Positions 28,972 to 38,179 of a DNA stretch of 64,000 nt are shown here, one piece after another. This stretch comes from Alphaproteobacteria bacterium (GTDB taxonomy: Bacteria; Pseudomonadota; Alphaproteobacteria; Micavibrionales; Micavibrionaceae): positions 62,001-126,000 of the forward strand of contig JAGYOK010000001.1 in NCBI GenBank assembly GCA_018399685.1, written 5' to 3'. The notes beneath the pieces are model-generated. The model was not told where the DNA came from and made no database searches. It saw nothing but the letters and a program-made list of their open reading frames with translations. Each line of letters starts with the position of its first letter. Position 1 is the first letter of the stretch. Position numbers and translations under genes: made by a program.

Positions 28972-29982
28972 ATGAGCTTACAAAGCCTTTCCTACACAGA
29001 CGAAGTTGCCGAGGCAACGGCTCCCATATATGAGAAATTATCCAGACAATATGATGAAGCGCACTGGAGAACTATCGCCCCTTATATTTATGAGATTAAC
29101 CGCCTTAAAAAAGAAAAAAACGCGGTTATTCTGGTTCATAACTACATGACGCCGGATATCTTTTTTGGCATTAGCGACTTTGTCGGCGATTCATTGATGC
29201 TAGCGCGGGATGCGGCCAAAACAGATGCTGATATAATAATCCAATGTGGCGTGAATTTTATGGCCGAGACTGCAAAAATACTTTGCCCTGAAAAGAAAGT
29301 GATTATCCCTGATACCAAGGCCGGTTGCTCATTAGCCGATGCAATTACAGCAAAGGACATGCTTGCTCTAAAAGAAAAATATCCCGGAGTTCCGATCATT
29401 ACTTATGTGAATACCAGCGCAGAGGTCAAAGCTTTATCAGACGTTAGCTGCACCTCCGCCAATGCACTGCAGATTGTTAACGCATTGGGGGCGCAGGGAC
29501 ACAAAGACGTCATTTTGGCACCTGATAAATATCTAGCTATGAATGTTGCCGCAGAAACTGACGTTAACGTCATTATATATGAAGGAAGCTGTGAAGTGCA
29601 TGAGCGCTTTAGCCCGCAAGATATCATTGATGCCCGTAAATCTTATGGTGATATTGTTGTGCTCGCACACCCTGAATGCCCTCCTGAAGTTATGGCTCAG
29701 GCTGATTACTCCGGCTCGACGGCTCAAATGGATAACTACATCAAGAAGAACCAGCCCAAGCGTGCCATGCTAATGACCGAATGCTCGATGAGCGATAACG
29801 TTGCAGCCGCCAACCCGAATGTTGAGATGATTGGTACATGCCAGATGTGCCCGCATATGAAGCGCATTACCTTGCCGAAAATCTTGAAAGCCCTGCAAAC
29901 TGAAAGCCCGGAAGTAGAGATTGATCTTGAAATCATTAAACTCGCCCGCATTCCAGTAGATAGAATGCTTGAATTGAGTTAG
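28972..29982 (+). CDS. nadA: Quinolinate synthase A
   Basis: VHNYMTPDI, DSLMLARDAA, CGVNFMAETAKIL, AHPECPPEV, TECSMSDN, CQMCPHMK. Confidence 0.97.
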   Translation: MSLQSLSYTDEVAEATAPIYEKLSRQYDEAHWRTIAPYIYEINRLKKEKNAVILVHNYMTPDIFFGISDFVGDSLMLARDAAKTDADIIIQCGVNFMAETAKILCPEKKVIIPDTKAGCSLADAITAKDMLALKEKYPGVPIITYVNTSAEVKALSDVSCTSANALQIVNALGAQGHKDVILAPDKYLAMNVAAETDVNVIIYEGSCEVHERFSPQDIIDARKSYGDIVVLAHPECPPEVMAQADYSGSTAQMDNYIKKNQPKRAMLMTECSMSDNVAAANPNVEMIGTCQMCPHMKRITLPKILKALQTESPEVEIDLEIIKLARIPVDRMLELS

Positions 29983-30021
29983 GGTTTAAGGTCAAATGCC
30001 TATCTATAAGGAGATAAAACC

Positions 30022-30870
30022 ATGCAGCTCCCGTCTATTCTTATCGAAGAATTGGTACGCAGTGCCTTAAAGGAAGATCTGGGGCATGGTCTGGATATTA
30101 CCAGCGCTGCTGCTTTATCTCCTCATCTAGAAGTACGCAGTATTTTCAAAGCGCGCGAAGAGGGCGTTTTAGCCGGTCTTATTCCAGCCTTATCGACTTT
30201 TCATCATGTCGACCCGGATATTGAATTTGAAATTTTTGCTCAAGATGGTGAAGTTCTTGATGCCAATCAGGGTATTGCTGTAGTTAGCGGCCCGGCGCAA
30301 TTTATCATGACGGCGGAGCGGGTTGCTCTTAATTTTATGACCCATATGTCTGGAATAGCCAGCATGACGAGGCGCTATGTTCTCGCTGTGCAGGGCACAA
30401 AAGCAAGAATATGCGATACGCGCAAAACGCTCCCCGGATTAAGAGCTATACAAAAATATTCTGTCCGTGCCGGTGGCGGGTTTAACCATCGCTTTGGTCT
30501 AGATGATGCTGTGCTGATTAAAGACAATCATATCGCGGCGGCTGGCGGGATATCTCAGGTGCTTGATATGGCTTGTGACAATACCGGCCATATGGTCAAA
30601 ATCGAAATTGAAGTTGATACCCTCGCCCAACTCGAAGAAGTATTGAGCCATGGCGGGGCTGACGTTGTTATGATGGATAATTTTTCACTTAAAAATCTTA
30701 AAATCGGTGTGGAAATGGTGAGTGGGAGCATGATTACCGAGGCATCTGGTGGCGTTAATTTAGGCAACGTTAGAGATATTGCCGAAACAGGCGTGGATAT
30801 TATCTCTATAGGTGCTCTTACCCAGTCTGTCACTGCGCTTGATATAGGGCTGGATATTGAGGAATCATAA
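30022..30870 (+). CDS. nadC: Nicotinate-nucleotide pyrophosphorylase (carboxylating)
   Basis: CDTRKTLPGLRAIQKYSVRAGGGFNHRFGLDDAVLIKDNH. Confidence 0.97.
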   Translation: MQLPSILIEELVRSALKEDLGHGLDITSAAALSPHLEVRSIFKAREEGVLAGLIPALSTFHHVDPDIEFEIFAQDGEVLDANQGIAVVSGPAQFIMTAERVALNFMTHMSGIASMTRRYVLAVQGTKARICDTRKTLPGLRAIQKYSVRAGGGFNHRFGLDDAVLIKDNHIAAAGGISQVLDMACDNTGHMVKIEIEVDTLAQLEEVLSHGGADVVMMDNFSLKNLKIGVEMVSGSMITEASGGVNLGNVRDIAETGVDIISIGALTQSVTALDIGLDIEES

Positions 30871-30900
30871 CCGTAGTTTATGGCTATAAATAACAATGAA

Positions 30901-30926
30901 GTCGGCAAGCATTCCTGCCAGCCGAC
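30901..30926 (+). terminator. Possible weak terminator hairpin after nadC
   Basis: GTCGGC/GCCGAC inverted repeat; no clear U-tract follows. Confidence 0.3.
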
Positions 30927-30986
30927 CTCAAATTTATGACTGCGTATTCATGATATGTGACCCTGTTAAGAGCCTGCAAATCATCC

Positions 30987-31430
30987 CTATGCTGTACCTT
31001 GTTTAATGATCCGCTTAATACCATCTTCTAAAAGAGGAACCTTAAAATTAATCAACAAACATTGTTTTGCTTTTGACATCTTCAGACTTGTAAGCAATTT
31101 CTCCTCATGGATTGGCTTGAGTTTGCTCACTGTTCTGACTTCGACAACGATACAATCATCAACGATCAAATCAAGCTCCAGCTTAAAATCAAGCGTTTCG
31201 CCCATGAATGTTATAGGATAAGTAACATTACGCTTGAACGGAACATCCCGCTTAGTCAAAATCTGGCATAAACAATCTTCATATACCTCTTGTAAAAGTC
31301 CTGGCCCCAACTCCATGTGAATAAGTTTAGCTGCATTAATCACCTCCTTGACCGCACGATCTTCCCGTGAGTCCTTTGCTGTGATTGTGTCGTAAGCTAC
31401 TGTTGCGACTGCTGCTTTATGATAATTCAT
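30987..31430 (-). CDS. GxxExxY-family protein (PD-(D/E)XK-like)
   Basis: INAAKLIHMELGPGLLQEVYEDCL...FKLELDLIVDDCIVVEVRTV...CLLINFKVPLLEDGIKRII. Confidence 0.85.
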   Translation of the reverse strand: MNYHKAAVATVAYDTITAKDSREDRAVKEVINAAKLIHMELGPGLLQEVYEDCLCQILTKRDVPFKRNVTYPITFMGETLDFKLELDLIVDDCIVVEVRTVSKLKPIHEEKLLTSLKMSKAKQCLLINFKVPLLEDGIKRIIKQGTA

Positions 31431-31448
31431 ATTTTACTACTCCCTTCC

Positions 31449-31472
31449 TTTTTATTAAGTTTTTTATTAAGT
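31449..31472. repeat. 12-bp tandem duplication
   Basis: TTTTTATTAAGT x2, immediately adjacent. Confidence 0.6.
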
Positions 31473-31689
31473 TTTTACTTTTTATACACTGTTCTCCGAA
31501 ACTTGTACAATTTTTTCCATAAAGACAAAAACAGCTGTGCTGAAATATTAAGTCCATATAGTTCGACGAGAGCCCATTATACGATTTGTATGCATTTTTT
31601 CAAAGAAGATTAGTTTTTTTGTATCTTGCAGTGCAAAATAACCCTGATAATAAGGGCTTTTCGGCAAGGCACGTAGGGGATGTTGTGTT

Positions 31690-34137
31690 CTATATAACCC
31701 TGTTTTTCCCAATAATATAAAAAACAATAAAGGCAACGCTGAGCAAAGCATAGCAAGCCCCCGCAATAATCAGGGTATTATCAATACCAAAAGTTATATT
31801 AAAGGCAATTGCCAGAGAGCTTCCAAGGACTCCGGCTGCACCGTTTATTCCCCAGAACCATGCAGTTGCCCGCCTGTCAAACCGCTCGGTTAGCATTAAT
31901 CCTGTAGGGAAGCCAAACCCCATAAGCAGGCCTACAGGTGACATGACGGCAATACTAACCAGAACGCGGGAGATAATTCCTGATTCGGCATATTCATGGA
32001 ATATGTAAGGCAAAATATGCGACATTGCCAAGCCATAACCAAAGACGAGCAAGCACCACAATATTTGTCGGGGCAGGGTTGCCAAAGGCATTTTATCTGA
32101 AATAAAACTGCCAATACCGGCAGAAACAATCAAGCTGAACAACACAACGCTAAGCCCATAAATCGGGTGACCAAGAAACAAACCCAAGGCCTGCAAAAGT
32201 GATATTTCCATGAACATAAAGCCCAGACCAATCAATATAAAGTAAAGTGTTCCTGCCATAACAAATGGACTGGTCTTGTCTTTTACTGTCTTGAGCAGAG
32301 GCCGTATAATTACAAACCCAACCATAATTGCGGCAAATATGATGATTAAATAAAGGTTAAAAGTAGCTTTTACTTGCCCCAAATTAACATGGTGCATATT
32401 TTCATGGCCGCTTATGGCAAGCTTTGCAACTTTCCAGGGTTTGGTTAAAGGAGCCTGATTAAAGAAGAACGGGCGCATGTCCGTAGATGGGGTAATGTCA
32501 AAGAATTGCCTTTCCGAAATTTCTTTAATATCTTTAATTGATTTGGCATTAATCAATTCCGAGATTAAACCATCTGGAGGATTTGTTCCTGGCAGAAGGA
32601 CAATCTTGTATTGTTTTTCGTTTGCTGCATTTTCCAGAGCAGCAATTTGCTCTGGGGTGAAAGGGGATTTCGAAATAACAAGAGTTGCAAGGAACTCTGA
32701 ACTAAATAAAGCAATATATTTGCTGGCATCTTCAACACCTTGATTGAAAAGTGTGGACATAGCAACGCTCAAGGATCGGGCGCTATCATCCCTGACGCTA
32801 GCCGACCAGCGGCTTAAAGTGAAAACACCATTATCGCTCAGGTCATCCATAAAAATTTCCCAAGCTTCTGTGGTATATAGGCCGTTTTCAGAAAGAGCAA
32901 ACGCACCAGCGCCGGTTGCAGCCCATGTGTCGATCAGACTCATTTGTACTATATCAAGTTTTTCAGTGTTTTGTCTGAACCAGCTACGCGCTTCTTCATT
33001 AAGGAGAGTAACGCCGGGTAATTCATACAGATTGGCATACTCCCTGTATTCCAGATGGTCGCGCAATAAATGAATTTGCACAGGGTTAACGTCAATAGCA
33101 GTGACTTCGTCAACTCCAAAATACTTGGCCGAAAGAAGATCCCGGCCACCGCCAACCCCTATAATCGCAGCCTTTTTCAGATTTGGTAAATAATAGGCAA
33201 TGTTGGTGACGTCGTATTCCAGATATTTGTGCTTGGAATAATCACCATCAAATTTTGTAATGGGTGTTTCAGCATCACCATCAATAATCAACGCCTTTAC
33301 TGGAAATTTCTGCCCTTCAGGTAAAAGTGGCGAAGGTCCCCAGAGAAAAGGCTCACGAGTTTCTTCATTCATAACGGTAACACGTGAAATCGAATTCCAT
33401 CCTTCATAATCGATGGATGATCTTTTTATGAAAGCATCTTTAGACCACAAGGGATAGAAAAAGGGTTTCGGTAAAAGAGCATTTATCGTGCCTATGCCAA
33501 TACTTCCGGTAATAAAAATTACAGCCAGTTTCTTAAGATTATAGTGTTTAATGCCGAGCCTTACGTCTTTTGATGCATCGCTTTCAACGGGAAAAGCCAT
33601 AGCGGCGAGGAACGCTGCGCCTGCCAGCAAAATGATTGCTGAAGGTGTATCAATTGTTTCCATTAATAATAGAGCGGCCAGACAACCCAATCCTGCACCT
33701 ATAAGGTCTACGCCATAGGTTTTTCCAATAGGAAAAGGCGCACGCGTTAAGCTCACTGTAATGACAATACCTGCGTAATAATATGCTATGCCGCTGGCTA
33801 GAGCATTAATAGGTAATGTTATCAGGGTTTGTATTACTTCAGAGGAAATTATGGGGACGTAAAGCTGGACTATAAGGGCGACAATAATAAAGAAACCAAA
33901 TCCCATGGAATATTTTATAGCAATCAAACCGAAGTCGCGCCGCTGCTCTTCCTCGTCGCCACGATAAATTTTGAGCGCTCCAAGGGTAAGGCCGAACATT
34001 GCCATACTGATAACCAAAAATGACAAGTGATACCATGAGGTCACGGAGAATAAACGGGATTGCAAAATTTGCAGAGCCATCACCAGAGCCGAGATTAAAA
34101 ATACTCCGGTATAAAAGGAAAATGCTTTATTTTTCAT
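31690..34137 (-). CDS. Polytopic membrane protein with spermidine-synthase-like domain
   Basis: 815 aa; N- and C-terminal TM bundles flank AIIGVGGGRDLLSAKYFGVDEVTAIDVNP (SAM/dcSAM-binding-like). Confidence 0.8.
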   Translation of the reverse strand: MKNKAFSFYTGVFLISALVMALQILQSRLFSVTSWYHLSFLVISMAMFGLTLGALKIYRGDEEEQRRDFGLIAIKYSMGFGFFIIVALIVQLYVPIISSEVIQTLITLPINALASGIAYYYAGIVITVSLTRAPFPIGKTYGVDLIGAGLGCLAALLLMETIDTPSAIILLAGAAFLAAMAFPVESDASKDVRLGIKHYNLKKLAVIFITGSIGIGTINALLPKPFFYPLWSKDAFIKRSSIDYEGWNSISRVTVMNEETREPFLWGPSPLLPEGQKFPVKALIIDGDAETPITKFDGDYSKHKYLEYDVTNIAYYLPNLKKAAIIGVGGGRDLLSAKYFGVDEVTAIDVNPVQIHLLRDHLEYREYANLYELPGVTLLNEEARSWFRQNTEKLDIVQMSLIDTWAATGAGAFALSENGLYTTEAWEIFMDDLSDNGVFTLSRWSASVRDDSARSLSVAMSTLFNQGVEDASKYIALFSSEFLATLVISKSPFTPEQIAALENAANEKQYKIVLLPGTNPPDGLISELINAKSIKDIKEISERQFFDITPSTDMRPFFFNQAPLTKPWKVAKLAISGHENMHHVNLGQVKATFNLYLIIIFAAIMVGFVIIRPLLKTVKDKTSPFVMAGTLYFILIGLGFMFMEISLLQALGLFLGHPIYGLSVVLFSLIVSAGIGSFISDKMPLATLPRQILWCLLVFGYGLAMSHILPYIFHEYAESGIISRVLVSIAVMSPVGLLMGFGFPTGLMLTERFDRRATAWFWGINGAAGVLGSSLAIAFNITFGIDNTLIIAGACYALLSVAFIVFYIIGKNRVI

Positions 34138-34150
34138 GTTTTTTGCCTAA

Positions 34151-34801
34151 TTATTTAGTAATGTCCGATTGTGGTGTTTTTTTATCAAGCTGTGTTTTGT
34201 AAAACGCCAGCAGGCAGCTTCCCCGCATGCAACGCCATAAAACATATATAAATACAGGTAAGCACGCAATAAACCCCGCAACTTTAAGATTTTGCCTGTT
34301 TTTCTCAAAAATAAGCTCACCACAAAAATCAATTATCTTGTTAACTGATCGCATATTCCCATGATTAACAGCGCTGAACAAAGCTTCGGTGCAGACTTCC
34401 AAAGGGTGATAGTCTACCACTACAAGCATATATAACAGGCCGAAAAAAGCCGATATCGCAAATAGTATATTAGCATTCCAGAATGTTCGGATCATATAGC
34501 TTGTGTGGGCTATAACCAATTTGTCTTTCGCCTTTTTCCCGCGCACGCGGTAAGTATAGATGCCCGCCAGAACACATATACAGATCATAAGAGCAAAAAT
34601 ACTGATATAGCTGATTGGAAACACTGCGCACAGAAAAGACGTACAAAACGCTATATATAAAAATAAAAGAAGAAAATTGTTAAACCAGGGAGGGAGGTCT
34701 TTTCCCCTGACAATACTTTCTTGCTGGGTTTTTGGAGCAGATTCTTGATTATCCATTTCGTGCTTTGCTGATCCTTCCTGATGATAGCAATGGCTCATCA
34801 T
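34151..34801 (-). CDS. Putative multi-TM membrane protein
   Basis: 216 aa with about four hydrophobic segments; C-terminal VYVLWRCMRGSCLLAF-like region resembles DUF4870/Tic20-type proteins; family uncertain. Confidence 0.5.
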   Translation of the reverse strand: MMSHCYHQEGSAKHEMDNQESAPKTQQESIVRGKDLPPWFNNFLLLFLYIAFCTSFLCAVFPISYISIFALMICICVLAGIYTYRVRGKKAKDKLVIAHTSYMIRTFWNANILFAISAFFGLLYMLVVVDYHPLEVCTEALFSAVNHGNMRSVNKIIDFCGELIFEKNRQNLKVAGFIACLPVFIYVLWRCMRGSCLLAFYKTQLDKKTPQSDITK

Positions 34802-34871
34802 AGTGCAGTAAATAGTAATGAGTAAACAGCTATTTGCCCATTATTTTGACCCTTGTTCAGGCTCTTTAACA

Positions 34872-36686
34872 TCAACGCCGTGAAAACAATTTTTCAATTT
34901 CATTTAATGACAAACAAACATAAGTAGGCCGCCCGTGATTGCACTGTCCGGACAACGGCGTTTCCTCCATTTGCCGCAGCAACGCATTCATTTCATTAGC
35001 ATTTAATCTCCGGCCTGAACGCACAGAGCCATGACACGCCATTGTTGCAAGTATATGGTTGATCTTTTCCTCAAGCAGTGTCGCTTTATCATATTCTTTT
35101 AGATCATCCAGTAGGTCAAAGAGCAGAGTTTTAGTGTCTAATCTCCCCGATAACAGAGCAGGAACGCTCTGTACTGCAATAGCGCCTGCGCCAAATGGCT
35201 CAATCTCAAGCCCCAGTTTGGCAAATGTTTCGCTATATTCGAAAAGCTGCTCAGCGTCGCTTTCGTCCATCTCGATAATGTCGGGTGTAAGCAGGCCTTG
35301 TTTCTCCACTCCGGTCTTTTCGAGTTGCCCTTTAAAGCGCTCATAAACCAGCCGTTCATGTGCAGCATGCTGATCTACAATAACGACACCTTCTTTTATC
35401 TGGGCGATAATGTAATTCTCATGTATCTGTGCTTTAGCTGCGCCAAGAGGAAATCCTTGAGCATCTTCTTCATGCACGGAGCAGGGCTGCTCTTCAACTC
35501 GTGCATTGGGGTTTATCTCATAAGAAACCTGCTCGGATTCATAAAAATTGTGATTTGCACTTAGCTGGGCTGGCGTATAATTATTGGTATAAGATCGGGG
35601 AACCGCTTTTCCCTGCCCGCGATAAAGCGGTAAAAAAGACCCCGAAGCACTTTTATCCAAAGCCTCTAAAGTGCGCCCTCCGACAGTTCCCGCCGTCCTG
35701 TATCCCCCTTCCATGATAGCATGCTTTAGGGCACTTATAATCAGCCCCCGCACAAGCTGAGGATCACGAAACCGCACTTCTGCCTTAGCCGGGTGAACGT
35801 TAACATCGACTTCCTCAGGCGGCAGATCAAGAAATAATGCAACGACCGGATGCCGGTTGCGATGCAAAACATCTGCATAAGCTGCGCGGACACAGCCATG
35901 GAGCAAACGGTCTTTTACAGCCCGTCCATTAACAAACAGATATTGATATTGCGATGTACCGCGATGATAAGTGGGAAGTCCCGCATAACCAGTAATTATA
36001 ATCTTCTCTCGCTCGGCTTTTATTACCATGGAGTTTTTGCCAAAATCCCGCCCCAGTAATGCACTCAAACGGCTTTGGGAATCTAAAACAGCAGGTAAGT
36101 TAAGTTTACGCGAGCCGTTATGGATTAACGAAAATTCTACAGCCGGATATGCCATGGCAAGACGAACGAGAGTGTCCCTGATTGCGCCGAACTCTGCCCG
36201 CTCACTTTTTAGAAATTTGAGCCGCGCCGGTGTGGCATAAAACAAATCGGCAACCTCTATTCGCGTTCCTTCGGGATGAGAGCTTGGCCGCACTCCCGAT
36301 TTTTTCCCGCCTTCACAAGCAATTTCCCAGCCTTCTTTATTTTCCTTATCATATGTCTTGATATTAATTTTTGCCACAGCCGCAATAGAGGCCAGAGCTT
36401 CCCCGCGAAAACCAAGATGAACAATATTTAATAAATCATCGTCTGGAAGCTTTGACGTAGCATGCCTGTCTAAAGCGGCCTTAATCTCTTCTTCAGACAT
36501 GCCGCAGCCATTATCATTGATAACAATTCTGGTTTTTCCACCTTCAACAATATCAACATCAATAGCACTGGCTTCCGCATCCAGAGCATTTTCGACCAGC
36601 TCCTTAACGACAGCAGCAGGGCGCTCGACAACCTCTCCGGCTGCGATCTGGTTGATAAGGGTTTCTGGCAAATATCGAATACGCAT
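34872..36686 (-). CDS. mutL: DNA mismatch repair protein MutL
   Basis: IAAGEVVERPAAVVKELVENALDA, DNGCGM, GFRGEAL, VDVNVHPAKAEVRF, C-term CHGSVRSGRRL and CNHGRPTYV. Confidence 0.97.
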   Translation of the reverse strand: MRIRYLPETLINQIAAGEVVERPAAVVKELVENALDAEASAIDVDIVEGGKTRIVINDNGCGMSEEEIKAALDRHATSKLPDDDLLNIVHLGFRGEALASIAAVAKINIKTYDKENKEGWEIACEGGKKSGVRPSSHPEGTRIEVADLFYATPARLKFLKSERAEFGAIRDTLVRLAMAYPAVEFSLIHNGSRKLNLPAVLDSQSRLSALLGRDFGKNSMVIKAEREKIIITGYAGLPTYHRGTSQYQYLFVNGRAVKDRLLHGCVRAAYADVLHRNRHPVVALFLDLPPEEVDVNVHPAKAEVRFRDPQLVRGLIISALKHAIMEGGYRTAGTVGGRTLEALDKSASGSFLPLYRGQGKAVPRSYTNNYTPAQLSANHNFYESEQVSYEINPNARVEEQPCSVHEEDAQGFPLGAAKAQIHENYIIAQIKEGVVIVDQHAAHERLVYERFKGQLEKTGVEKQGLLTPDIIEMDESDAEQLFEYSETFAKLGLEIEPFGAGAIAVQSVPALLSGRLDTKTLLFDLLDDLKEYDKATLLEEKINHILATMACHGSVRSGRRLNANEMNALLRQMEETPLSGQCNHGRPTYVCLSLNEIEKLFSRR

Positions 36687-36746
36687 AAAAACGACTATAA
36701 CGGCATGTTTCGATTCCAGGCAAGGATCAGTAGAAAAACAGGAGAA

Positions 36747-38081
36747 TTAAGTTCTGGGATCATTTTTTTTATCGAAGACGGCTCCCAAAAGTCGCGCGCC
36801 GTCAAAAACGGTATCATCGATGGTGGCTCCTGTGAAATCTGCCCGTCGCAGATCACAATTTGTTAAATCCGCTCCTTTAAGGTTAACGCCCATAAAAATG
36901 CAGTCACGAAAATCGCAATTTTGCAAATCAGAGAAACTTAAATCAGAGCCACTCAGGTCTGTGCGTTTTATACGTTTTTTCAGCAGGCTTTCAAAAACCA
37001 ACGGGCTAAGTCGCGCATAATGCATATGCACCCGATTCATTTTTACATTTTTTAATGAGGAGCCACGCAAATCTATATTATCCATGTAGCAATCGCGAAA
37101 ATCCGAATAATCAAGATTAGCGCTTTGCATCGAAGCATGATTGAGGTCTAATCCCACAAAAGAAGCGTGTTGAGCATGAAGCGCTGTAAGAGGGTATAAA
37201 CGCAAATCTTCAACCTTGCGCAAATCATATCCCGAAAGGTTCATTCGGTTTCCGTCCCGACCTACAGAGCTAACCCATTTTTGCTGATCTTCAAGCTGTT
37301 CAATCAGGCTTTGTTCTGGATCATCAGTGGAAGAAAGCACTTCAACTTTTTCATCAATAGCCCCCGAAACGTTTACGCCATATCTTTCTGTATCGCTCAT
37401 ATTCATGCCTGAGATAATAGCATCACGCATATTCGATTTTGTCATGTTAGAGCCGGTGAAATCGGTGTTACTAAGATTGGTTCCGACAAAAAGCGCTTGC
37501 GTCATGTCCGCATCACGTGAAGTGACGCCCGTCATATCGGCTTGTGAAAAATCGGCGTTACGAGCGCGCACCCCGGAAAGGTCTGCGTTTTTCAGCTTCG
37601 CGCCGGTGAAAACAGTTTTCGCACCTTTACCATTTTTCATTATGCGAGTGATAAGATCACCTTTGTGTTTCTTTTCCATGATCTTGCCCTCGCGCATATC
37701 CGCTTGCATCAAATTAACGCCGGAAAGGTTCGTTCTGGTAAGAGTGGCGCCGCGCAAATCTGTGCGTGCCAGATCTGCGTGAGACAGGTCACAATAATCC
37801 ATGTTACAGCCAAAGAAACAGGCACATCTAAGTGTGCATAAAGAAAGGTCTGCATTAACAAAAGAAGAGCCGGTAAAATCTGCCTGCGATAAATCTTTTC
37901 CCTTGAAGTTTAGTTTGGACAAGTCTTTATACCTTAAAACAGCTCTTCCGCCGCCGATTTTCCCGCGCAAAAACATAAGATGCTTTTCCAAAACATCATC
38001 CAGCTCAATCTGGGAAACTTTGGGCAAGGATTCAGGTTGAGGAATTTCGGTAACCTCGATATTTGGCAAATCTTCCAACAT
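36747..38081 (-). CDS. Pentapeptide-repeat protein
   Basis: 444 aa with long runs of A(D/N)LXX repeats in two blocks. Confidence 0.9.
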   Translation of the reverse strand: MLEDLPNIEVTEIPQPESLPKVSQIELDDVLEKHLMFLRGKIGGGRAVLRYKDLSKLNFKGKDLSQADFTGSSFVNADLSLCTLRCACFFGCNMDYCDLSHADLARTDLRGATLTRTNLSGVNLMQADMREGKIMEKKHKGDLITRIMKNGKGAKTVFTGAKLKNADLSGVRARNADFSQADMTGVTSRDADMTQALFVGTNLSNTDFTGSNMTKSNMRDAIISGMNMSDTERYGVNVSGAIDEKVEVLSSTDDPEQSLIEQLEDQQKWVSSVGRDGNRMNLSGYDLRKVEDLRLYPLTALHAQHASFVGLDLNHASMQSANLDYSDFRDCYMDNIDLRGSSLKNVKMNRVHMHYARLSPLVFESLLKKRIKRTDLSGSDLSFSDLQNCDFRDCIFMGVNLKGADLTNCDLRRADFTGATIDDTVFDGARLLGAVFDKKNDPRT

Positions 38082-38179
38082 GGACTTAAATAATCAAACT
38101 TTAATGAAGAGTTATAAGATAAGCAGTGCAGCGCTGTTTTAATTAAACAATCGCAATATATTCAGTGTTAATACTAGTG

